This document shows positions 1 through 5,358 of a DNA stretch of 5,358 nt, piece after piece (the stretch's first letter is position 1; every line of letters begins with the position of its first letter). Location of the stretch: contig DKIT01000211.1 of NCBI GenBank assembly GCA_002454415.1, positions 22,980-28,337 on the forward strand, given 5' to 3'. Under the pieces are notes generated by a model. The model saw only the letters and a program-made list of their open reading frames with translations, was not told where the DNA came from and searched no databases. Made by a program: the position numbers and the translations under genes. The DNA comes from Sphingobacterium sp. UBA6711 (GTDB taxonomy: Bacteria > Bacteroidota > Bacteroidia > Sphingobacteriales > Sphingobacteriaceae).

Positions 1-153
1 CCAGCATTAAGTTTTAATCCGCCCGAGAATTCAGCTTGTCCCCTATTCACATTCCCACTCGCTTTAACAGGTTTGCTTCTATTCACACTTTTGATTATTT
101 TAGGAATAGCAAGTTTTTTTGTTATTTTACACGATAAACTCATTTTCGCATGA
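1..153 (+). CDS. Possible C-terminal end of an upstream membrane protein (partial, 5' end outside window)
   Basis: The first reading frame is open from base 1 for 50 codons and ends in TGA at 151-153; the other two forward frames hit stops within the first 15 bases. The predicted peptide has a Pro- and Asn-containing stretch, then about 25 strongly hydrophobic residues (ending ...GIASFFVIL), then a short tail HDKLIFA. That is what a C-terminal membrane segment with a small tail would look like. The stop overlaps the start of the kinase gene as ATGA, a common arrangement for co-transcribed, translationally coupled genes. I recognise no family. The alternative is that this is non-coding upstream DNA that is open by chance, since 50 codons is short and the opposite strand is also open here. 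The case rests on the ATGA overlap and the hydrophobic segment only. Confidence 0.35.
   Translation, partial: PALSFNPPENSACPLFTFPLALTGLLLFTLLIILGIASFFVILHDKLIFA
72..103 (+). promoter_or_regulatory. Weak candidate Bacteroidota-type promoter upstream of the kinase gene
   Basis: A TTTG at 72-75 is followed after 20 bases by TATTTTAG at 96-103. This matches the Bacteroidota primary-sigma consensus (TTTG, then TAnnTTTG) with one mismatch in the downstream box. Transcription would begin near base 110 and leave about 40 bases of leader before the ATG at 150. The region is AT-rich, so a chance match is quite possible. If the upstream frame is a real gene, this promoter would lie inside it. Confidence 0.2.
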
Positions 154-3100
154 ATCGAAAAAATTATAGAAAGCAAATTACCATAGGAGTGATAATTTCC
201 TTTTCTCTTATCTTTATATCAGCCCTATATTTTTTCGGATCGCTACACCATATTTTGAACAATGAACGCAGCATTGTTCGCGTAGCGGAGAGCAGGTTCA
301 ATATACTCAACGAAATCAGATCAAGTGTCGATGATGTAAATGACATCAAACTCGATTTCCTTACCAAAAAGGATCCTGCATTATTCGCTCCGTATAAACT
401 GGAATTAAAAAAAGTGGATGAACTTCTCACATCCTTAATTCTGAATGATGAGTACTATAGTTTTCCGACCCAAAGTATTGAAACTATCCGAAAAGAGGTT
501 ATTACATTTTATGATTTCCAAAGAGATATTACCTATATCAAAGAAAATAATTCCCAAAATCACTACATTCATCAGCAAAAAGCATCTATTTTAGGAAAGA
601 TAGACATACTATCCCGAGACCTCCTGGATCAAAGGGCAAAACGGCTTGAAAAATCAAGAAATGACCTTCAGTTGTCACAATACATTACCTATCTTTTCAT
701 TGCCATTGGCTTGAGCGGTTTCTTTTTTATTCTCGCAAAGATCTCTTCAATTTCGCGCATATTGAGATCTACGGTTAAAAGCCAACAAGAATCTAACGAT
801 CGTTTACAACTCCTGCAGGATCAAACTAACAATGATAATTGGATTCTAAATGCCATCAATCATATTGATGAACAGTTGAGAGGTGACTTTACGGATAAGA
901 AAATTGCCGAAATCGCGCTCACCGCAATTGTGAAGGTGACCAATGCTTTAGGTGGAACTATCTATATTTTTGATGACAATTATCAAGAATATCAGCTTTG
1001 CCATAAAGTTGGTATTTCTTCCACCCAACAAATCAAGCGTTCATTTAAAGAAAACGATGGGATTTTGGGCGAAGTGGCTAAAAGCCACCTTGTAACTCAC
1101 CTAAAAGATATTGATCACAAACATCTTGTTTTAGAAACTTCCTTATCCACAAGGCTAGAAAGTGAAATCTACATTATCCCCTTTTCCTATGAAAATCACT
1201 GTATTGGTATCATGGAAATCTGTACCCCTATTACCAATGAAAGAGATAGGCAGCTAAAGTTCAATTTCTTCGATAAAGTAAAAGACAATATAGCTATCAT
1301 CATTAAAGTAGCACAGGCTCATGGTAAACTCACCGATCTCTACGAGGAGCTTCAACAGCAAACCGAAGAGTTAGAAGCACAACAAGAGGAACTGAGAACA
1401 ACAAACGAAGAGCTAATTCACAAAACGCATCTGCTTGAAGCCTCTGAAGAAGAATTAAGAGTACAACAGGAGGAACTTATACAAACAAACAACGAACTGG
1501 ACGAAAAGGCGAAATTACTTTATGCCCAAAATGATGATTTGGAGAAAGCACGTCTCTCCATCGCTCAAAAAATAGAGGAGGTAGAACTTTCTAGTAAGTA
1601 TAAATCTGAATTCATGGCCAATATGAGTCATGAACTACGAACACCGTTAAACAGTATCCTTATCCTCGCCAAACTACTTCAAGACAATAAAAAGAAAAAC
1701 CTCAATGAAGACCAGATAAAGTATGCTTCTGTCATTCATAGCGCGGGATCCGATTTATTACACCTGATTAACGAACTCTTGGATTTAGCGAAAATTGAAT
1801 CTGGCAAAGTCGAAGTTCAAACGGAACGGATCAACACAAATTTTCTTGTTAATTACATCAAAGATTTTTTTCACGATACCGCAGCTTCAAAACAAATAGA
1901 TTTTGAATTGGAAATCGCCGAAAATACTCCGTTGGAATTTGTAAATGACGAACATCGGATACAACAGGTTCTTAAAAATCTGCTGTCCAATGCATTTAAA
2001 TTTACGGCTGAACATGGCACTGTATCCTTAAAAATTAAATCGGAGGCCGATACCATATCCTTCACAGTGGCTGACAGCGGAATTGGCATCGCTCCAGAAA
2101 AGCAAGAACTTATTTTTGATGCCTTTAAACAGGAAGATGGTTCTACAAGCCGTAAATACGGCGGTACAGGGCTTGGTCTTTCTATCTGCAGAGAAATTGC
2201 TAATCTATTGAAGGGGAAGATTACATTATCGAGTAAAGTCGGACAAGGTAGCAGCTTTGTATTTAGCATACCGCTGAAAAAAGATACTGAAGAAGCATTA
2301 CCCGTAGTATCGTCGACAATAGCGGAAAGCACTGTTAAATTGCCCCTATCACTAGAATCTTCTGTTCCCGCTAACGTTAATATCGTTGAAAGTAGCGTAA
2401 AAAACAGCAAGCTATTGATTATTGAGGATGATTTTATTTTCGCTGATATTTTGAAAGACTATGCGGAACAAAATGGCTACGATGTATACATAAGCTACGA
2501 TGGCCAGGACGGATTACAGAAAGCTCAAAGCTTAATGCCTTCGGCAATCATCCTGGATATTATGTTACCGAAAATGGATGGCTGGGAGGTTCTTCGCAAT
2601 CTTAAGAAAGGAGACGAAACTAAGGATATTCCTGTTCACATGATGTCCGCTGGAACTTTCCTTCACGACGAACCGATTTCAGCTGGGGCTATAGGTTTTA
2701 TGTCAAAGCCAGTCTCTGAAGAATCGCTAGCCGAGACCTTCCTGAAAATAAAAGCTTCTACCAGTCATCCCATTAAGAAAATCTTATTAGTTGAAGATCA
2801 AGAGATCCAAAGTGATTTTATCAAGCAATCATTAGAAGAGCAACATATTCAAATTTTCCAGGCTTTTGATGCTAAACAGGCGCTAGATCTTTTAGAAAAG
2901 GAAAGAGTGTTCGATTGCATCATTATGGATCTAAATCTTCCTGACAGATCTGGTATCGAGTTACTGAATGAAATCAAATCGAACAGCTTATTTAAGGATT
3001 TACCTATCATTATCAATACGGCAATGGAACTTAGTCCCGAACAGACTTCTGAGATTTTGCACCATAGTCAAGCAATGGTCCTAAAATCAGCCAAATCAAA

Positions 3101-3578
3101 CAACCGATTGATAGATGAAGTTAATTTGTTTTTAAATAAAATCCGTAGCAGTAAACAATATAGCTCATTTAGCAACACTGGTTCTTCTGTTATTGCCGAA
3201 AACAGCCTGGCTTCCAAAACAGTTTTATTAGCGGATGACGATATGCGTAATATCTTTGCACTGAGCACTGTATTCGAAAACTACGACATGCATATCGAAA
3301 TTGCTAACAATGGTCAGGAAGCATTGGATATCCTTGAGCGAAACGATGAGATCGACCTTGTTCTAATGGACATTATGATGCCTATAATGGATGGTTATGA
3401 AGCAATTGAAAAAATAAGGTCAAATAAAAAATTTGCTAATCTACCTATTATTGCCGTCACTGCAAAGGCTATGAAGGGAGATCGCGAAAAAACGATTGCT
3501 GTGGGAGCAAACGACTATATTAGTAAACCAGTTGATGTGGACAAATTGATATCCTTAATGCGCGTATGGCTGAGTTAA
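150..3578 (+). CDS. Membrane-anchored hybrid sensor histidine kinase: CHASE3-like, GAF, HisKA, HATPase, three receiver domains
   Basis: This two-component hybrid kinase autophosphorylates on histidine and passes phosphate to aspartates on attached or separate receivers. Domains in order: TM1 about 10-30; an extracytoplasmic CHASE3-like helical sensor about 31-176 (with a LTKKDPALFAPY stretch); TM2 about 178-196; no obvious HAMP; GAF about 245-388; coiled coil about 395-480; HisKA with H-box SHELRTPLN and phospho-accepting His494; HATPase about 595-705 with N-box Asn614, G1 DSGIGI from Asp642 and G2 GGTGLGLS at 671-678. A Ser/Val-rich linker (about 706-750) leads to the receivers. REC1 (753-870) has E759/D760, acceptor D803, S833 and K853. 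REC2 (875-995) has E882/D883, D927, T957 and K979. REC3 (1022-1140) has D1029/D1030, D1074, T1104 and K1126. There is no HPt or DNA-binding domain. The start is firm: an in-frame TAA at 135-137 precedes it and 150 is the first start codon after it. No Shine-Dalgarno is visible. The stop lies 13 bases inside cheR, which suggests one operon. The signal sensed cannot be read from the sequence. Confidence 0.96.
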   Translation: MNRKNYRKQITIGVIISFSLIFISALYFFGSLHHILNNERSIVRVAESRFNILNEIRSSVDDVNDIKLDFLTKKDPALFAPYKLELKKVDELLTSLILNDEYYSFPTQSIETIRKEVITFYDFQRDITYIKENNSQNHYIHQQKASILGKIDILSRDLLDQRAKRLEKSRNDLQLSQYITYLFIAIGLSGFFFILAKISSISRILRSTVKSQQESNDRLQLLQDQTNNDNWILNAINHIDEQLRGDFTDKKIAEIALTAIVKVTNALGGTIYIFDDNYQEYQLCHKVGISSTQQIKRSFKENDGILGEVAKSHLVTHLKDIDHKHLVLETSLSTRLESEIYIIPFSYENHCIGIMEICTPITNERDRQLKFNFFDKVKDNIAIIIKVAQAHGKLTDLYEELQQQTEELEAQQEELRTTNEELIHKTHLLEASEEELRVQQEELIQTNNELDEKAKLLYAQNDDLEKARLSIAQKIEEVELSSKYKSEFMANMSHELRTPLNSILILAKLLQDNKKKNLNEDQIKYASVIHSAGSDLLHLINELLDLAKIESGKVEVQTERINTNFLVNYIKDFFHDTAASKQIDFELEIAENTPLEFVNDEHRIQQVLKNLLSNAFKFTAEHGTVSLKIKSEADTISFTVADSGIGIAPEKQELIFDAFKQEDGSTSRKYGGTGLGLSICREIANLLKGKITLSSKVGQGSSFVFSIPLKKDTEEALPVVSSTIAESTVKLPLSLESSVPANVNIVESSVKNSKLLIIEDDFIFADILKDYAEQNGYDVYISYDGQDGLQKAQSLMPSAIILDIMLPKMDGWEVLRNLKKGDETKDIPVHMMSAGTFLHDEPISAGAIGFMSKPVSEESLAETFLKIKASTSHPIKKILLVEDQEIQSDFIKQSLEEQHIQIFQAFDAKQALDLLEKERVFDCIIMDLNLPDRSGIELLNEIKSNSLFKDLPIIINTAMELSPEQTSEILHHSQAMVLKSAKSNNRLIDEVNLFLNKIRSSKQYSSFSNTGSSVIAENSLASKTVLLADDDMRNIFALSTVFENYDMHIEIANNGQEALDILERNDEIDLVLMDIMMPIMDGYEAIEKIRSNKKFANLPIIAVTAKAMKGDREKTIAVGANDYISKPVDVDKLISLMRVWLS
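1365..1532 (+). repeat. Two tandem 84-base units encoding a 28-residue coiled-coil repeat in the kinase
   Basis: Residues 406-433 and 434-461 of the kinase are two head-to-tail copies of a 28-residue unit, exactly four heptads. By hand alignment 16 of 28 positions are identical, including the opening EEL, a shared QQEEL and the later T-N, E-L, K and L-L positions. The underlying DNA is also visibly similar (for example acaacaagaggaact against acaacaggaggaact). The segment links GAF to HisKA and should form the parallel coiled coil that carries the signal to the kinase core. From memory, near-identical QQEEL/TNEEL coils recur in this hybrid kinase family and in CheB-CheR fusion proteins. Conservation beyond what a coiled coil needs would suggest an added function. 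Confidence 0.75.
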
Positions 3579-4405
3579 CCGATAAAAATGTGCCGATGAT
3601 AACTTTTGAAGAGTTAGAGGAAATTATTGATGTTGTCAAGAATCTTCATGGCTATGATGTATCTGGCTACACGAGATCTTCATTAAAAAGAAGAGTCAGC
3701 AGAATTATGGAGCTGAATAAGCTTACGCTCCAGGATTTAAAATCCAATTTGATCAATCAACCTGGGTTCAGCACCTATTTTCTGCAAGAGATCACTGTCA
3801 ATGTGACTGAGATGTTTCGAGATCCGGAATTTTATAAAGCGGTTAAGACAGATGTATTTCCTTATCTGGCGACCTACCCACATATTAAGCTCTGGAGCGC
3901 TGGTTGTTCCACAGGCGAAGAGGTTTATTCTTTAGCCATTCTATTGCAGGAGGCTAAACTTTATCAACGGTCATTTATTTACGGGACCGATATTAATGGA
4001 AAAGTTCTCGAAAAAGCAAAGCGTGGAATCTATTCCCTAACGAAAGTCAAAGAATACTCAGAAAATTTTATCAAAACAGATCCAAAGAGTTCCTTATCAG
4101 ACTACTATACGGCTATGTATAATGCAGCGACAATCAATAACACGCTGAAGAAGAATGTTCTTTTCTCTATACATAGTTTGGTATCCGATGGTGTATTCAA
4201 TGAATTTCAAATGATCAGCTGCCGTAATGTACTGATCTATTTCGATATGGAACTTCAAAACAAGGTGCTCGATTTATTTTATAGCTCGCTTTGTCATCTG
4301 GGATTTTTATGTCTGGGATCAAAAGAATCGTTAATCAACTATAGAGGGGCGGACAAATTTAAGGTTGTAAGCAAAAAGCATAATATTTATCAAAAAATTG
4401 GTTAA
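3566..4405 (+). CDS. cheR: CheR-type S-adenosylmethionine-dependent protein-glutamate methyltransferase
   Basis: CheR methylates glutamate side chains, classically in the cytoplasmic coiled coil of chemoreceptors, using S-adenosylmethionine in the cytoplasm. The 279-residue length is normal for a stand-alone CheR, with no C-terminal TPR extension. The N-terminal helical domain (about 13-75) includes the basic helix SSLKRRVSRIM. The methyltransferase fold follows: VTEMFRDPEFY with Arg85 where CheR proteins contact the cofactor, the SAM-binding loop WSAGCSTGEE at 110-119, acidic Asp142 in GTDING, and the family signature SCRNVLIYF at 218-226. An insertion between Asp142 and the signature fits the usual beta-subdomain. 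The gene overlaps the kinase gene by 13 bases and ends 5 bases before cheB, so the three are probably co-translated. The start is uncertain: ATG at 3596 (residue 11, MITFEELEE) is a good alternative because the conserved part begins there, and neither start has a Shine-Dalgarno. No receptor gene is in view, so its substrate is unknown. Confidence 0.95.
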   Translation: MAELTDKNVPMITFEELEEIIDVVKNLHGYDVSGYTRSSLKRRVSRIMELNKLTLQDLKSNLINQPGFSTYFLQEITVNVTEMFRDPEFYKAVKTDVFPYLATYPHIKLWSAGCSTGEEVYSLAILLQEAKLYQRSFIYGTDINGKVLEKAKRGIYSLTKVKEYSENFIKTDPKSSLSDYYTAMYNAATINNTLKKNVLFSIHSLVSDGVFNEFQMISCRNVLIYFDMELQNKVLDLFYSSLCHLGFLCLGSKESLINYRGADKFKVVSKKHNIYQKIG

Positions 4406-4410
4406 GACTA

Positions 4411-4971
4411 ATGGAAAGAAAAATTCTTTTGTTAGCGGGATCAGCAGGTGGCTTTAGTGTGATTCTAAATATTCTAAAATCGTTGGAACGACCAATTCGT
4501 ATCCCCGTTGTCGTGATTGTCCACCGTAATCCGAAATATGCTTCTAGTATTGAAGACACCCTATCCAAAGCCCTCGTTCAAAAAATAAAAACAGCGGACG
4601 ATAAAGAAACCATAGAAAACGGAACAATCTATTTTGCGCCAGCGGGATATCATCTACTCATTGAACCAGATTATAGTTTTTCACTGGACATCTCCGAGCC
4701 TGTACAATATTCTAGGCCTTCAATTGATGTTACTTTTGAATCTGTTGCTGAAATTTATAAAGAAAATTGCACCGCAATCTTATTTTCCGGTGCCAATCAG
4801 GATGGTGCTCAGGGTTTGCTGATGATAAAAAAATATGGCGGAAAAACATTCGTTCAAGATCCAGTTACTGCCGAAGTTCCTATTATGCCCGAAGCAGCAA
4901 TACAGCTGAATGCTCACAATCGTATTTTAAACATTCAGGAAATAAAAGATTACATCATGCAATTGACTTAA
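4411..4971 (+). CDS. cheB: Stand-alone CheB-type protein-glutamate methylesterase, catalytic domain only
   Basis: CheB removes the methyl groups added by CheR (and can deamidate glutamine in chemoreceptors), resetting signalling. The 186-residue protein is just the catalytic domain. The Ser-His-Asp triad is visible: Ser11 in LAGSAGG, His38 in VHRNP, and Asp131 in SGANQDGAQG. Other family landmarks are the GTIYFAPAGYHLL segment near 71-83 and QDPVTAEVPIMP near the C-terminus. Classical CheB is about 350 residues with an N-terminal receiver that inhibits the esterase until phosphorylated; that receiver and its linker are absent. This is not a truncation artefact, because the frame starts cleanly 5 bases after the cheR stop. 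Control could come from a separate receiver, such as the kinase's own or the next gene's, or the enzyme could be constitutively active. No Shine-Dalgarno is evident, so coupling to cheR translation is likely. Confidence 0.95.
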   Translation: MERKILLLAGSAGGFSVILNILKSLERPIRIPVVVIVHRNPKYASSIEDTLSKALVQKIKTADDKETIENGTIYFAPAGYHLLIEPDYSFSLDISEPVQYSRPSIDVTFESVAEIYKENCTAILFSGANQDGAQGLLMIKKYGGKTFVQDPVTAEVPIMPEAAIQLNAHNRILNIQEIKDYIMQLT

Positions 4972-4993
4972 AATTGTATTTAGATTTGCTATA

Positions 4994-5358
4994 ATGAAAA
5001 AGATAAATATATTGATTGTCGATGATAAAATTGAAAATATTATCAGTCTTACGGCGCTGTTGGAAGATATCGAAAATATAAATATAATTACAAGTATCGA
5101 CCCCAATGAAGCACTAAAAATCTGCTGGAAAGAGGAAATTGATCTTGCGCTGGTGGATGTACAGATGCCAGAGATCAATGGCTTTGAATTTGTCACTTTT
5201 TTGAAGAAAAACCCGAAAACGAACCATATTATTCCAATCATGGTTACTGCGATTTCGAAAGAAGATAAATACCTGATTCAGGGGCTCAACAGTGGCGCCG
5301 TTGATTATCTCTATAAGCCTCTTAATCCAGAGGCTACAATAGCTAAAGTCAAATCTTT
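4994..5358 (+). CDS. Receiver-domain protein, probably the N-terminus of a larger response regulator or hybrid kinase (partial, 3' end outside window)
   Basis: The 121 complete codons in view form one receiver (REC) domain. Key residues are all present: acidic pair Asp10-Asp11 in ILIVDD, phospho-acceptor Asp55 in LVDVQMP, the Thr85 switch in MVTAIS, and Lys108-Pro109 in YLYKPLN. The frame runs on past the end of the domain to the last base (PEATIAKVKS), so more protein follows. From memory, receivers of this form with a KPL...AKV exit in Sphingobacteriaceae often continue into a helical linker, PAS domain and histidine kinase; that is inference. The start is the first ATG after an in-frame TGA at 4964-4966, 22 bases after the cheB stop, with no terminator between. 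It is probably the fourth gene of the operon and could take phosphate from the upstream kinase. Confidence 0.92.
   Translation, partial: MKKINILIVDDKIENIISLTALLEDIENINIITSIDPNEALKICWKEEIDLALVDVQMPEINGFEFVTFLKKNPKTNHIIPIMVTAISKEDKYLIQGLNSGAVDYLYKPLNPEATIAKVKS

Noticed and set aside
1..143. Minus-strand open frame starting at ATG 143-141 and running out of the window, Lys-rich
   Set aside because: It would start only 6 bases from the divergent kinase start, leaving no room for promoters. Lys-rich antisense frames are expected opposite a hydrophobic AT-rich coding segment, and no family was recognised. It cannot be fully excluded without upstream sequence.
164..430. Minus-strand 88-codon open frame opposite the kinase N-terminus
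   Set aside because: It is antisense to the TM1 and CHASE3-like region of a well-supported gene, with no motif or plausible separate promoter. The smaller antisense frames at 3068-3268 and 4359-4568 were rejected for the same reason.
1871..2410. Minus-strand 179-codon open frame
   Set aside because: It lies entirely antisense to the HATPase domain and linker of the kinase, whose motifs are unmistakable. The antisense peptide is Ser- and Cys-rich with no recognisable domain.
4972..4993. Possible terminator between cheB and the receiver gene
   Set aside because: The 22-base gap has no stem-loop followed by a T-run, so read-through into the last gene is more likely.
4634..4994. Two short forward frames overlapping cheB in another register (4634-4822 and 4767-4994)
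   Set aside because: Both sit inside cheB, whose frame carries the catalytic triad and family motifs. Their peptides show no recognisable features.
4927..5241. Minus-strand 104-codon open frame with very hydrophobic composition
   Set aside because: It spans the cheB end, the gap and the receiver gene on the opposite strand. The hydrophobic Phe/Ile-rich peptide is the expected shadow of Lys/Asn/Glu-rich coding, and the forward receiver has all its conserved residues.

Overview
The window looks like AT-rich chromosomal DNA from a member of the Bacteroidota, probably the Sphingobacteriaceae (Sphingobacterium or Pedobacter relatives). This is inferred from the absence of clear Shine-Dalgarno sequences before any start codon, the tight same-strand packing, and the protein types: a very large hybrid histidine kinase followed by stand-alone cheR and cheB genes and a receiver-domain protein. 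I recall this arrangement from that group but could not run a search, so the family placement is tentative.

Layout: bases 1-153 hold an open frame that may be the hydrophobic C-terminal end of an upstream membrane protein. Its stop would overlap the next start as ATGA. Bases 150-3578 encode a complete 1142-residue membrane-anchored hybrid sensor kinase: TM, CHASE3-like sensor, TM, GAF, long coiled coil, HisKA, HATPase, then three receiver domains. Bases 3566-4405 encode a CheR-type methyltransferase that overlaps the kinase gene by 13 bases. Bases 4411-4971 encode a CheB methylesterase catalytic domain with no receiver of its own. Bases 4994-5358 encode the start of a further receiver-domain protein, cut by the window edge. 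There is no gene-free stretch over 300 bases; the longest uncertain stretch is the first 149 bases. No tRNA, rRNA, CRISPR array, insertion sequence or convincing terminator was seen.

How the genes may work together: the kinase has all its core catalytic motifs and three phosphorylatable receivers, and CheR and CheB have their key residues, so every complete enzyme looks functional. No methyl-accepting chemotaxis protein, CheA or CheW is present in the window. The unit therefore looks like a reversible methylation pair dedicated to a hybrid kinase rather than a classical chemotaxis cluster. The most interesting structural detail is a 28-residue tandem repeat (406-433 and 434-461) in the coiled coil just before the HisKA domain. 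It is rich in Gln-Gln-Glu-Glu clusters resembling, in composition, the Glu/Gln pairs methylated in chemoreceptors. That it is the CheR/CheB substrate is a hypothesis, not something the sequence proves.
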